Below the pieces are notes generated by a model. It had not been told where the DNA came from. It made no database searches and saw nothing but the letters and a program-made list of their open reading frames with translations. Below, piece after piece: positions 45,086 to 58,579 of a stretch of DNA of 64,000 nucleotides (position 1 is its first letter; every line of letters starts with the position of its first letter). Both the position numbers and the translations under genes were made by a program. Location: contig OZ025241.1 in the NCBI GenBank assembly GCA_964019155.1, positions 7,476,681-7,540,680 on the forward strand. The letters run 5' to 3'. Source of the DNA: Osedax fenrisi. Its lineage: Eukaryota > Annelida > Polychaeta > Sabellida > Siboglinidae.

Positions 45086-46089
45086 TATGAATATTAGGAA
45101 TTTATATGTATTGTTATGGAAACTAATGATAATATTAATTTTGTTTGTAAAGTTTATTCAAAATTACGTTATTTATATGACCTCTATAACTTTACTTCAG
45201 ATAACATCGGTTGTTTTGTCTCTGGTATTAATGATTATTATATCGAACTGATACATTGTTCGTATTTAGTAAATTATATGATTTGTAATCCCGATTGTGA
45301 AGTATATAAAAATGAATGTATTTTTATGATATTGCTGCATAATTTATAATTTTTCTAATATTAAATTTAACATATTTTAAATAAATATAAAACATTTGTT
45401 TTGCTTAATTAAAAATAAAATAAATTATTGAGTTATTTTATTATACACTATTTTACAATTTCTTCTTCATCCTCGCTCTCCCAAGTTGTCATCTTTCAAT
45501 TTGTATTATTACTAATATTTTATATATGCTTTTTCAATTAAATAATATCTGTATTTAATAGTTTTCAATTCCATCCAAATTTATTCGGATATTTTTTTTG
45601 ATTTATCTGGAAAAAATATATCCGGATTTATTAGTTTCCAAATTCATCCAAATTTATCTAGATTTTTTTAGAATTATTTGCAAAAAATATTACAATTAGT
45701 AAAAGTAATTTAGTATATACTAATTTATATCAACTAATTTTAATAATTTGTAAAGGTTTATTATCGATATCTTTTTGTAGTTTTATAAATATGTAGATTT
45801 TTAAATGTACATTATAATAATGATTATTGAATAATTTATTCATATACAGTTTTTCTGATTAATTACTGAAATATTTTAATATGTTATTATAATTAGTTGT
45901 GATAAATTCCTAATGGGTCATTGTAAGACAATTAATAAAACTCATTGCTATATAAACACAATGGTGTATGCATATATGTATAGTTTATGCGTAATTAAAT
46001 ACATATATTTGTACTTTTAAAGTAACTTTTAAGTTAATGATAATTATCATAAAGTGTATGTAAACTATAAATCTATGCAAACAACATGT

Positions 46090-46149
<60 letters not shown>

Positions 46150-47175
46150 TGGAAACAATTTATATATTTCTTAAAATTACTTTATTGACACGAAAAGTTC
46201 AAAGTTTAAATTTTATATATAGGCCTATTATCAAAATCAAAATATGATGCAATTTTAATTATTTACTTTTATAAGCATGTATTCATTAACTACTGACTAT
46301 CTTTATTATATTCAACGACAATTATATTCGTATAAGGTAAATATAGTGATTTTATAATATGCTTGATATATAAAATCATATATTAATATTTATGTATGAC
46401 TGATTTACTAAATAATTTAGAAAAAATCATTAACATTTTTAAATATTTAATATTTAATATTTAATATAAATATTAATTAATAATATTATAATTTTAATAT
46501 TCTTACTCTACATCCATGTATACAATTTAATTTCAATAGATTTAAAAAATTTTTTTTTTTTAAATATTAAAAAAAATACCTCTTAAAACAGTATTAATAG
46601 ATATTATTCATATACATTTTGTTAATAGATTTATTTTTCTTATTTTTATTCATTTATTTTAATATATTTATTTACTCATTGTTTATTTGTTTATTAAAGT
46701 ATTTTCCCCTACAGTATTAACTTTTAAAAAAAATCTCTAATTTTAATTTTTATTATATATACACTTCATGTTTATTTCGTTTATATAATGTAATGTTCTT
46801 TTCAGTATTATAATTTTTAAATATATATACATAATCATTAATTCAATTATTAATTTAAAAAAAAAAAAATTAAAATCAAAAAATAAAATAAAATCAAAAA
46901 TATTATTTTTTATTTTTATTATTCTTTTATGTTATGTTATTTTATGTTATGTTCAGGTGCAACTCCATTTTTTATTTTTAATAATTTATATTTATCTATA
47001 TTTTTAGAGTAATTTTAATTTTTTAAATTCTTAATTATATGTATATTTTATTTATTTTATGAGAATCCAGACTATCCAAAAATATGATGATTGGGAAATT
47101 CTAGTAAAAACATTAACTTGTTTATTAATTTCCCCATTATTCCTTGCCTGTTGGAGAGGAATGACAAATTGGATT
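45086..47175. other. AT-rich stretch, no gene assigned
   Basis: The open frame 45116-45349 (plus, 77 codons) has no recognisable domain. 45550-45695 holds two diverged copies of a roughly 75-bp unit containing CATCCAAATTTAT and GGAAAAAATAT-like words. (AT)n lies at 46094-46142, and TGTTATGTTATTTTATGTTA at about 46930 is a simple repeat. The rest is low complexity. Confidence 0.55.
46094..46142. repeat. (AT)n microsatellite
   Basis: Pure AT alternation of about 49 bp. Confidence 0.95.
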
Positions 47176-47177
47176 TA

Positions 47178-47189
<12 letters not shown>
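47120..47189 (+). other. Possible LINE or SINE 3' end with (TTTA)n tail
   Basis: ATTCCTTGCCTGTTGGAGAGGAAT (about 47139-47162) folds with ATTCC pairing to GGAAT. It is followed by GACAAATTGG, about four TTTA units and a 79-bp (AT)n tract. The layout is that of the recognised LINE 3' ends, but there is no coding support. Confidence 0.35.

Positions 47190-47268
<79 letters not shown>
47190..47268. repeat. (AT)n microsatellite, 79 bp, just left of duplication copy 2
   Basis: The longest pure AT run in the window. It ends about 40 bp before the first base that aligns with position 1 of the window. Confidence 0.95.
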
Positions 47269-47274
<6 letters not shown>

Positions 47275-47407
47275 TACTATTATAAAATATAATTTATTAT
47301 AATAAATATTTAAATATTTAAATCAAGCTTATGACTATAATACTTTTTAGGAATATTAAAAATTATGATAATCATAATGATTAATAATATTTATTATTAT
47401 AATAGTA

Positions 47408-47472
<65 letters not shown>

Positions 47473-47603
47473 ATATATAAATATATTATATATATGTTAA
47501 TTATAATGTAAGAATATACAAATTATTAATTAAGATATATATTTAATATTAAATACATATAAAATGTATTCTAAATTATGTAGTAAATAAGTCATATTTA
47601 GAC

Positions 47604-47956
47604 TGATATCGGCCCACAAACATGCCAAATGTCTAACTGAGAGTTCAAGTAAACAATGTGTATGATATTATATTAATAAATAAGCATACAGTATTATGAT
47701 ATGTATGCATATATAGGAAACAACTTATCTACTAGGTAAATAATTTAATAAGATTTATAACGATAAATATTTACTTGAACTCTCGGTTTGACACATGACA
47801 TATTGGGGGCCGATATCAATTTTCAGCAAATGGTTCACGATTTAAAAAATAAGTTACCCACTAAACGCCGGCATACTTATTTATTGGAATAAGTGTGTGT
47901 ATAAGTATACAGTTTTTTTTATCAGGTACCCCTAAAACCATACATGGCCGATATCA
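47604..47956. mobile_element. MITE-like element with TGATATCGGCC ends, copy 2
   Basis: Left end 47604-47614, right end 47808-47818 and third end 47946-47956, as in copy 1 at 297-649. One visible difference is GTGTGTGTATAAG here against GTGTTTGTATAAG in copy 1. Confidence 0.7.
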
Positions 47957-48399
47957 GCATTTTGAAAAAACCATCACATCACACAAGCGTCATAGGACCT
48001 ACTAAATAATATCTGAATATAATTGCATCTTATAATTTCTCAACGTATTTTATACATTATATTTCAAGCTAATGATACAATTAATATACATTATCCACTA
48101 TATATTAGGATTATGGTTAAAAGCTTCACGCTTTGAAAAATATATATACTATGCATTAAACGAAAGTATAATAAATATGATAATTCTTTATTATTATATA
48201 CATTTAATTTTAAGTAGTATACATATATAGTATTCATTTTATTATAATATAATATTATAAGATTAATCCTGCATTGTAATTGTATATTTATACTAATATT
48301 TAATATTAGTATAATTATTAAATTTATACAATATTACACGTTATTTATTTAAATAATATTTATGATTCATATTCATATAATTGTGATATCTATATATAG

Positions 48400-48437
<38 letters not shown>

Positions 48438-50370
48438 TTGTAGTTATGCTATTATAAATTTACTAATTCGAATACACTATTTTGTGGGCGTTCTAGCGTA
48501 TAGTATTACAAAAATATTATAGATATTGATCAGGTATCATATATTATGGTAATAATAATTTATTAATAACTCATATAATGCATGATCATACTATGAATAC
48601 ATATTGATAACACATATTATATCATTTATCATTAGGATATATAATATTAGTCCCAATATATACTACTAAAAGGTTGCACTAGTGAATATCAATATATAAA
48701 ATATAGCTTGTTTGGATTATGTACCATAACCGCCTACAACTTTTAAAATCACTAATTATAATTAAATTATATGAAAACATAATATACTATTTTATAGAAA
48801 TTATTATATATTATATAGAAACATATATTTGTTTAAATAAGGGAAATTCAAATGATAGAAAAGTAGCTCTATTTAATATTTTTCTATACATTTAGGTATA
48901 CTCCCTCTCAGGTATAGCCGGGGAATTGTTAACATTATATCTGTTATCTACATATCTGAGGTATCACCTGTGAAGTATCGCAGTACTCTCAGCTCAGCAA
49001 GATCAGCTGAACATCACTAGGAATACTGGCAGTATATATGTTTGGTTATAGCTTAATGGCAGGGCTTAACTATCTAGTAGAAGTGTTATGTCTTAAGCGA
49101 AACCTATATAATTTCATCATGAAATAGATAGGTTTCATTAGAAATATTCATGTGATATTTCACAATATAAATATATATATATACATATGTGTGTGTATGT
49201 ATATTATATATCTTAGTTAATATAACATTATTTCTAAAATAAAACTATAATTCCATAATTCAATTAGAAATATTATCTATTAAATATCTATTAAAATGTA
49301 TGATTATATAACAATAATTTAATTATAAATTGTAATTATTAGCTACAGAAGAATCCCTTAAATATTTATACAAATAATATATGATTCTATAATATGAAAT
49401 AATGGTGTTTTTTAACTAAATTAAAAATCTTATATTATTAACAAGTAAAATTAAGTTGTCATCGATGTATAAACCTTCATATTTATTCCATATTTAATTA
49501 CACATGTACATATATACATACACACACATACACACATAAAAACACATATATGCATACACGCTAACACATATACATACATAAATGATATGTAGGATAACTG
49601 TTTGGAAGACCTATCTATAGATCATATATGATCTGCAGTTATTGAACGATAATATCCGAAATGGCTTCGTTCTTTAGTCCGGAAACCCTATAAATCTACA
49701 TATTGATGGGAAACAAACAGGTATGAACTAATAAATTCCATATCTAATAAACTTATTGCATACTAATCTAAAAATTATTTTTTTCAAATATTCAGATAAT
49801 TACAAATTTGAATTTTACACAAATTTAAATACTATAATAATCAAGAAATAATTGTTTAATAATTTGTAAGAATGTATCTATAATTAATATGTAATTTACA
49901 ATTAATAATAATTAATTGATTTCTATATTTACAAATATTTATAATTTATATAATATAATTAATTAACATTTATACGATATCTCAAAAGGATAATATCATA
50001 AAATATTGATATAAAACTGGTATAATATCCATATATGGATATACTATTTAAATAGATACCTCAGTGTAAATACAATTTCATGCATTTATATGTAAATATA
50101 TAGGAATTATCTAGCATAATTAAAATATCAATGTATGCTATATATATATATATATTGATACCTATACATATGCTACATTTAATGTTATATATATAATATG
50201 ATTAGTTTTTTTAAATATAGTTTATTTCACATATATATATTCTATATTATGTCATTTTTTATTTAAATATTACTACCAATATTTTCTCTTCACTTATATA
50301 TAATTAAATATTATATCTTAATTTGTTCATATACTTTTTGCGTATAGCTAAAAAAAGCAGCAGGATAATT
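47957..50370. other. AT-rich stretch without gene, copy 2 of 650-3083
   Basis: Same content as in copy 1: (AT)n at 48403-48433 (shorter here), a GC-richer patch at about 48900-49080, the 38-bp palindrome at 49099-49136 and the CATA/CA-rich stretch near 49500. Confidence 0.7.
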
Positions 50371-50482
50371 ATTGATTGATTGATTGCATGTTTATTTAGA
50401 CACTTAAATAAATCATAAATGATTTCTCAAAAGTGTATATAATAGAATACAAATAATAAAAGTAGGTAAAAGATAAATACCA

Positions 50483-52289
50483 TTAATAATAATAAAATAA
50501 AATAGAATAAGCCGTACGGAAATTAATAAATAAAATAATAATGACAAACAATATTAGTATTTCAGGTTCCCACCAGATCAATTGTTGTATATATTTCATG
50601 AATGTTTTATGCGATTTTATGGATCTAATATAGGGCGGGAGTGAATTCCATAGCTTAGGACCAATATAATTTAGTGCCCGAGTATTCATTTTTGAGGGAC
50701 GTAGAATAGGGGTAGATAGAATATGATATGCATGGTTTCTAAGTGATGGAAGGGAAGCTCTTTGTACAAGAGAAGCAAAAATATAAGAGGGGCAATTTGA
50801 AGATATATTGAGGAATGAACAATAGATAATATGCGACAAGCAGAGCGTTTATTAAATGTGAACAATGGAGATAGGTGTTGGTATGAGGAAGTAGAAGAAT
50901 GATCTCGAATACGTAGGTTAAATTTTGTACGGATTGATGAACGAATAACTCGATTTAGGGGAGAGATAGATGATAATGTAAGATTGATAGAATTGAGGAA
51001 TAGTAATATATACGTAAGAGGAAAGGTAATTAAGTAGAGTTTTAGTAAGAAATACAGTAATTGATTTTCGTATTTTTCTAATTATAAATAGATGATAATT
51101 TTCAGATTTAGTGATGGCAGTAATATGAGGAATGAAAGAAAGAGTAGAATCAAAAAGTACACCTAAATTAGATGCAGTAGGAGAAGGAGATATTACAATA
51201 TTATCAATAAGAAAAGAAGGGAAGTAAGTTGGTGATGGAGACAGATTCAACAATGTAGTTTTAGAGGTATTAAGGAGAAGATTATTAGAAATAAGCCATT
51301 CTTTAATGTCATTAGCACAATTAGAGAGTTGATTATTGAGATCTGGTGATGAATTAGTTGGAAGAAACATATATAGTTGTATGTCATCAGCATAAAGATG
51401 GTAATATATATTAGATATTTAGTGGGTATAAATAAATTGAGAAAAGATAAGGACCGAGTTCTGATCCCTGAGGAACATCATATTTCATAGGAGAAGGGGA
51501 ATAAAAAGAATTATATATTTGTACACTGCTACTACGGTTAGATAGATATGAAGTAAACCATGAGAGAGCAAGGTCTCTAACTCCAAGCAGGTGTAGACGG
51601 GACAGTAGAATTTTGTGATCAAGCGTATCGAAAGCACTGGATATGTCCAGTATTACTAGTTGACAGCAATTTGTAGTATTAAGGGTAGAAGTTATTACAT
51701 AAATTACATTTAAGTGTGCTGTTTATGTTGAGTGTCCTCGGCGAAAACCACATTGTTGAGGAATATGGAGATTATTAGCGGTTAAGTAGGAGATTAGTTG
51801 ACGAGAGACAACTCTTTCTAAAATTTTACTCACCAAAGGTAGCTGAGAAATTGGGTAATAATTGAGAAGTGATTCAGGATCGAGTGAAGGTTTTTTAAGA
51901 ATGGAAGTGATTATTGCTTGTTTAAAAATAGAAGGGACAGTACTGAAATTTATGGAATATGAGATGATATTACAGATAGTTGGACATAGATAATCTGAGT
52001 AATGTTTAAAAATAGATAGTGGGACAGGATCGGAGGGAGATATCGAAGAGGATGCATTTAGTAGTTTATATATGATAGATATATATGGCGGACGAAAAAA
52101 ACTTAAGAAAACAGATATAGGTTGGGTAACTATGATTGAAGGATATTTGGCAGTAGGCGTATGATTATTGATCATTATTATGATGGATTCAATCTTATTA
52201 GAAAATGTTTTGGATAAAAGGCAGCTTAATTGTAATGGAGAAATGTTAGTTATAGATGGTAGTAATGCTGGTTTTGGTGAAGATAACAA
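50483..52289 (-). pseudogene. LINE A reverse transcriptase and C-terminal region, copy 2
   Basis: The C-terminal part (50839-50483) is identical in protein to copy 1. YADD is at 51394-51383. A 1-bp deletion relative to copy 1, in the GGACAAGG/GGAAAGG site near 51020, shifts the thumb frame here, and copy 1 has the sequence closer to the family pattern at this place. The segment with motif A (about 51660-51610) keeps ISSAFDTLDH but has several substitutions downstream. The fingers (52289-51723) differ from copy 1 by a few residues only. Confidence 0.85.
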
Positions 52290-52320
52290 CGTATTAGCTA
52301 GTCTGAAAAGTCGTATGTTA

Positions 52321-53331
52321 TCAGAAGCAAAATCGTTTATAACCTGAGTATAAGCTATATATGGAATAGGAAATTGCTATCTTGTAGATCTTACGTTGCT
52401 CAATGAATGAAGCTCTAGAAGATGAAGATCTCAAGGATATGTATATTCTTTCAGATTTACGAAGTGATCGTTTCAAGGACATGAGGTGGGAAGTAAACCA
52501 TGAGGTATTATGATGTAGAGTTACTGATATGGTTTTTGAAGGCGCATGTTTATCGAGAAGATGGGATAGTATGGAATTTAATATAAATGGAGAATAACAG
52601 TAGTCACCTAAAGCAGAATGTAAGTCAACTAAGAATATCATGGAATTAATATTCTTAATGGGTCTGTATGTTATACGTATTTTATGATTAGGAGTGATAG
52701 TAAAATTAGTTTTGAATGAGATTAAGAAGTGATCGGAAAGTAGATCAAACCTAGAAATATTACTCACCATGAGTTAATAATGGAGAGAACTGGAAAATAC
52801 AAGATCAATAATATTGCCATTTATATGAGTTGGGAAATTGACATGTTGTGATAGGGATAAGAAATTTGTAATATTAAAATGATAGTTGAAATCATCAAGT
52901 ATAATAGGGTGGTATATGGGTGAACTTATGAGATCAGTAGCAAGATCGTTAAACTCACTTAACAATAAAGCGAATTTTGGTTTAAGCGGTCTATAAATGA
53001 CAGTAATGTATATAGATTTGTGTTTTTGGGTGAACGATATGGTTAAGCAGTCAGAGTAGGAGAAGTTATGGGAAATGGATATACATGGTAAAGGTAGATA
53101 CGTTTTTACGAGTAAACCAACCCCACCACCACGACCTGATAATAATGGCGATAAGAGTAATGTATAACCACAATTGTAAAATAGGGCAAATCTGTCGGAA
53201 TCATCTTGAGATATTCATGTGTCCGTTAATGCAATAATACTAAAATCTGATTTTTAAAGGAATGGTAATATGAATGAGGCATTGGAATGAAGAGAACGAA
53301 TATTTATTAGGGCAATGTGTTCAAATAGTCA
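52321..53331 (-). pseudogene. LINE A endonuclease and linker, copy 2
   Basis: Motifs as in copy 1: GRGGGVGLLVK near 53125, DDFNYHFNI near 52900, PTHINGNIIDLVF near 52820 and SDHFLISF near 52735. The Trp-to-TGA change in TDTW is shared, so it predates the duplication. Differences include LLSDHF here against LHSDHF in copy 1. Confidence 0.83.
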
Positions 53332-53576
53332 TTCAGATTTAGTTAGAGAAGGTGTAGATAGATTTTAGTGAATGAACAACTAGGAAACTTGTGATGGTGG
53401 AATTATTTAAATCAATAGATGGAGTAGATTTTACAGGAAAATAAGGGGAGTTAGCATTTTTAGAAGGAATATTAGGTGTGGAGTTTGAATTAGTATTAAT
53501 GGAGAGATTACTAGATGAGGATACGGAAGATTTAAATTTAAGGTAAGAAGATTACCAGTCAATAAGGAGAGTTAGA

Positions 53577-54170
53577 GTTATGGTAATTGGTGTAAGAGAC
53601 CAGTATATAGAATTATATATAAGTCGTATTTCAAATGAATTTGTATATGTGTTAAATATAGGTTTAGTATTTATATGGGTATTTATAGTTTCAATATATA
53701 TGCATGATAAAGGATTTTACCTAATAAACGGGTTTTATAAGGTAGTGAATTTCGTACGTATAGATTGGAGAATCGGGGATTAAATTTAATAGAACTAAAT
53801 TTTCTGAGAAATATGTCACAAAATGATTTATTAGAGAAAAAAAGTCAAATTATAATAGTTTTTCAAAATGTACATTTATTCATCAACTCTGCCTAATATA
53901 ATAATATATTAAATTATATTATTAATAAATGTTATGCTATTGACTTATTATTATATATTAAATATGTTTATTACAGTTAATCAGGATAAGTCAGTAGGAG
54001 ATCGGCATGTACAAGAAGATGAGGAAGCACTATTTGAAGATTTACGAAATAAAGATTTGAAATATAGGAGTAACGTTTCAACAGACACATATGATGAATG
54101 TGTTATGATAATACTATAAATAAATTTGTAAATATGTTATACTATATTATAGTTAATAAATAAATTCTTA
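53577..54170. other. Gap between divergent LINEs A and B, copy 2
   Basis: Same as 6291-6876, with a 6-bp difference near 53880 (ATCAACTCTGCC here). Confidence 0.45.
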
Positions 54171-54554
54171 ATGTATATTTTTCATTATGATAATATCTTT
54201 GGTATCAAAGATGAAACCACTATTAATAAGTTATTGTCTGATTTGAAAATTGATATGAATAATGCTAATATTTCTAACATTGTATTGAACAATAGAGTAC
54301 TTTATAAAATTAATTTTAATAATAACCCATATACTATACAATCATTAATGAAATCATTTATTAATGTACGTACAAATAATATTGATATTTATTCTAAAGT
54401 ATTTTTACGTCCTGACCATCCTATGAGGATAGATTAAAACGTAAAATATTATTTAATGGAGCATCACTGAAACCAGGTAATATCAAATGCGTTTTTAATA
54501 TTCGCACATTAAATTACGAACTAAAACTTTTTTCTCTAAATAATAATAGAGTAG
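54171..54554 (+). pseudogene. LINE B ORF1-like remnant, copy 2
   Basis: The 88-codon frame 54171-54437 is identical in protein to copy 1, including KVFLRPDHPMRI. The call rests on the same likeness to LINE ORF1 C-termini. Confidence 0.5.
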
Positions 54555-54673
54555 TAATATATTGGACTTCTAATATTGATTATTCAACCACTGAATATAA
54601 TAAATGGAAATCCTCAATAGATAATAATCAAAAAACATATAATACTAATAGTAATGGTAATTGACTAGATCCT

Positions 54674-55843
54674 TTAATTAAAGTATTTTATTCAAACTCT
54701 AGAAGTTTATGCAATAAACTACCCACATTATTGGCTATTATTAATAGTCGTGAATATGATATCCTTATTTTTACGGAAATATGGCTTAATCACGATATTA
54801 CTAATGGTATGATATCAGATAATAACTTCTACAGTTTATTTAGATTAGATAGATTAACGAATACACATGGTGGTGGTATTTTAATCTACATAAAACATCA
54901 TTATCAGGCCCATGCATTATGCCATTCTATTTCTCATAATTGTGAATTATTAAACATTGTTTTCTTTAATTACCTACTTATTGTTGTATATCGACCGCCA
55001 ACTATGTCATACAATGATACTATCAAATTATGTGATATTATCTCGAGTGTCTCAGATTCCACTAAAACTAGCATTATATATGGTGACTTTAATCTACCTG
55101 GAATTGACTGGATCAATGGTCTGGGAATCTCATCTGTTGAACAATATTTCTATTCGTTTACTCAAAAAAATGGATTATTGCAGTTAGTGAATTTTAATAC
55201 GCGTAATTCGAATATTCTGGACTTAATTCTAACAAATGATATTAAAATGGTTTCATCTATCATATCTACTAATTCGATAGAATATGATTCTCATTGTAGT
55301 ATTTACATATTATCTTGTTTAGTTTATCCTCGTGGTATTAATATACCAATATCTAGTTCTCCTATATTACCAATTCCAAATTACCTTAAATCAGATTATT
55401 ATAATATTAAAAATGATCTTCTATCAATTATTGGAATAATCTGCTAAATTCATCCATTAATGGTTCTAATATGCTTACTATATTTATTAATAAGCTTTTA
55501 TTTATATGTAATAAACATACTCCTTTACCTAACATTACAAAATATAGATATCCAATTCATATTAAAAAATTATTAAATAAATATCGACATCTTCACAATA
55601 TTATTTGTGATGAAAATAGTCGTATGAATTGGCGATTAGCCCAGCTTGATGTTGATATAAAAATTAAGAAATATAATATTGATCTGGAATCTAAGGTTTT
55701 ATCTTCCAATAATAAATCCACTTTATATAAATTCATTAATAAGAAATTACACTCATCTAATTTTATATCACCTCTTTATAATGAAATTGACAATTCAATA
55801 TCATCATCTGATTTTGACAAGGCGTCTTGTTTATCGTATCAAT
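54674..55843 (+). pseudogene. LINE B endonuclease and linker, copy 2
   Basis: Here the TETW-type motif reads ILIFTEIWL with the catalytic Glu (GAA at 54776-54778) that copy 1 has lost. The other motifs (GGGILIYIK, VVYRPP, YGDFNLPGIDW, NILDLILTND, DSH for SDH) are unchanged. A 1-bp deletion near 55430 (CAATTATTGG against CAATTAATTGG) closes the frame at 55447, and the linker continues from 55471 in the next frame. Confidence 0.85.
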
Positions 55844-56325
55844 GCAATATGAAATAGCTATCGTTTAGAAAACGGTGCCAATTTAGGCTTCTCTGCTTAA
55901 CACATAAAACACTATTCCTAGGCAGACCTGCATACTTACGTGCATTGCTCACTCGTCGCAACATCCTCCCACATCTGTGCTCGTCTGATGCCACACTACT
56001 TGACTTACCTGTTATTCGTAACGTGATGCGTTCTCGCTCCTTTACAAGCATGGCTCCTACTACATGGAATCTGTTGCCTTACCGCCTACGAAGATTGAAG
56101 TCGCCTCACGTATTTGCTAATAGTCTCAAAGACTATTTAAATTTAAACTTAAAGTAACCCTCTCCTTGATGTTGATCTGGTTCCATCTCTATTTTTATAT
56201 ATTATATTGCTACCTTATTTAATGTTATTGTTTCGTTTTGTTTGTTCGTTCACAACACCAGTGAGGGTAATCTTTCTTTACCATATTTGGTGTATAAATA
56301 AACCATCCTATCCTATCCTATCAAT
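55844..56325 (+). mobile_element. LINE C nested in LINE B, copy 2
   Basis: TATCAAT target duplication at 55837-55843 and 56319-56325. The pol fragment is at 55864-56157, open, with Cys for Arg and Ile for Thr changes relative to copy 1. Stem ACACCA 56255-56260 with TGGTGT 56288-56293; tail at 56304-56322. The shared insertion shows that C was in place before the block was duplicated. Confidence 0.87.
55864..56157 (+). pseudogene. LINE C polymerase C-terminal fragment, copy 2
   Basis: Same 97-codon frame as 8571-8864, with APTTWNLLPYRL intact. Only two residue changes are visible in the last 70 codons. Confidence 0.8.
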
Positions 56326-57897
56326 ATAGTTCTGTATTTAAAAAAGTTATAATATTAATATACCCATATTATCCATATCATCTCACATATCATCATCACT
56401 ATCCTCTTATCCTACTACACCTGAGGTATTATGTAAATGTCTATGTTGACTACCTAGTAAATTCAATAATTCACCAGACGGTATACCGAAAGGATTATTA
56501 AAGAAATTATTATTTGAATTATGTCATCCATTATCGATAATTTTTACAAATATTCTAGATTCAGGGATTTGTCCGGATATTTGGAAAATATCACATATTA
56601 TTCCAATATTCAAAAAAGGTGACGCTACTAAACCAGCATATTATCGGCCCATTAGCATTCTACCTAGCATGCTCATTCTTTTTGAAATAATTCTTTCCAA
56701 TAATTTAACTTTCTATTTACGTTCAAATAATTATATTACTAAATGTCAATACGGATTTTTAGCTGGAAAGTCAACTGAATTGCAACTAATATCTTTTTAT
56801 AAAAAAATTTATGAAGCTAGAGATGCATTCCTAATATCGGATATTGCATATATTGATTTAGCTAAGGCTTTTGACAAAGTATAACATTCTAAACTTTTGC
56901 ATAAATTATCTTATTTTGGCGTTAGTGGTAATCTTTATAAATAGTTAAAATCTTATTTACTCGATAGAAAACAACGTGTTAAATTAATGATAGTTTCTCT
57001 AACTTCTCACCAGTTATATCTGGTGTTCCTCAAGGGTCCGTTATAGGTCCGTTGTTATTCTTAATTTATATTAATGATTTACCAAATATTATAAAACCAC
57101 CCATATATTCTTCTCTCTTTGTAGATGATGCTAAGCTTTTATATTCTTTTAAGCCCATAGAAAGTTGTTTACCTTTATAATGTGCTATTGATGAACTTTG
57201 TGATTGGATGAAGAGATGGGAACTAGAAATTGCTCCTACTAAATGTGTTGTCATGCGAATTAGTAATAAAAACCCTGTTCATTCATATTTCATTAATGAT
57301 TTTGAACTGCCTATACACACCTCATTCAAGGATTTAGGCATAACATTTAATGATAATATGAGTTTTAATACTCATATTAATACTATATGTATTAAAGCAC
57401 ACTTAATTATTAATAGATTATTTAGATGTTTCATCACCAATGATTATATATACTTGCTTAAAGCCTATATATCATACGTTCGCCCTATTGTGGAATCGGA
57501 TTCATCTATCTGGAATCCAGACAATTTCATATGCAATCCTAACAATATAGAAAATATTCAAATCTATGTCAGTAAAATACTTTTTTATAGATGTAACCTT
57601 ACTAAACGGTCTTATGAAGATAGAATTATTTTTCTCAATATTAAAACTTTATTTCATCGCAGGTTATTAGCTGATCTTACCCTGACATATAAGATACTGA
57701 AGGGACTTGTCGATGTGGATGCAACTGATATATTTGATCTATATAGCAACAATTTCAGAAGGCCTAAAGTGAAGATACGAAAGAAAAAGTGTAGAACAAA
57801 CGGCCATCTGAATTATTTTGGAAATAGAGTTTGCTCTTCCTGGAACGCGTTACCCTTTACAATTACATCTTGTAAAACCGTAACACTTTTCCGTTAA
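56326..57897 (+). pseudogene. LINE B reverse transcriptase and C-terminal region, copy 2
   Basis: Motif A IDLAKAFDKV in the frame 56669-56884, motif B SGVPQGSVIGPLLF near 57020-57060 and FVDD at 57118-57129. The C-terminal frame 57208-57897 is open and nearly identical to copy 1 (Met for Ile in CVVMRI, Pro for Ser in CNPNN, Phe for Cys in NNFRR). Confidence 0.87.
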
Positions 57898-58377
57898 AAA
57901 TTAATTCACACCAAATGTATCAATCATGTTATTGTTATTTCGTATTAATTGTACCAATATGTAGTATCTGATATTATGCTTGCTGTCAGCAGTTTACGGT
58001 AGCTTAACGCCAGGAGACGTCAACCAAATTACTTACTAGAGACTCATCCACCCTTGGGAATTGATTCATCCTATATGGGTTTTGCCAAACCGAGATCTTC
58101 GGTTTTGTTACCTCTCCTGTTTAACAACTTACACTATCAGATACTATATATTGATTCAACGGCTCGTATAATCCAATGTTTTATTTTTATTTTACTTCTC
58201 AGTTTATTTCTTGTTTTTTTTGTATCGTGTCGTTTTGTATTACTATTATCACATTTATATATTTTGTTTATATGTTATATAGTTATATGTTTATATATAA
58301 TTATAACTTTCTTTATATAGGTATACCTATAACCAGTAATTCAATAAACTTTTAATCTATCTATCTATCTATCTATA
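57898..58377 (+). other. LINE B 3' untranslated region and tail, copy 2
   Basis: As in copy 1. The hairpin loop differs (GATCT here, GACCT there) while the stem is unchanged. Confidence 0.65.
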
Positions 58378-58579
58378 TTCCTTTTATTAGCCATATTGCT
58401 ATAAAGCTTGTAAACTGCATATATATAGGTGTATAATGGATTACCTGGCTATAGATTTTGTGTTCATAAATAGCTACAAATCACGACCCATACAAAAGCT
58501 AACTTAAGCTATAACTAGAAACAGCTTTTTGGTAGCATGGTAGCAGTTATGTCTGATGAACAATTGATAAAATCGCCTT

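Larger units (their letters stand above)
50371..53576 (-). mobile_element. LINE A, copy 2
   Basis: Same organisation as 3084-6290. The 3' stem is 50400-50405 with 50431-50436, and the (ATCA)n tail starts at 50371. The upstream limit is as uncertain as in copy 1. Confidence 0.85.
54171..58377 (+). mobile_element. LINE B with nested LINE C, copy 2
   Basis: Same organisation as 6877-11092: ORF1 remnant, endonuclease, linker, LINE C insert at 55844-56325, RT, 3' untranslated region with hairpins (AAACCGA 58087-58093 with TCGGTTT 58099-58105) and a regular ATCT tail at 58354-58377. Confidence 0.85.

Noticed and set aside
45116..45349. 77-codon ORF with several Cys residues as a small host gene
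   Set aside because: No recognisable motif, no repeat of Cys spacing typical of a known finger, and no supporting context.
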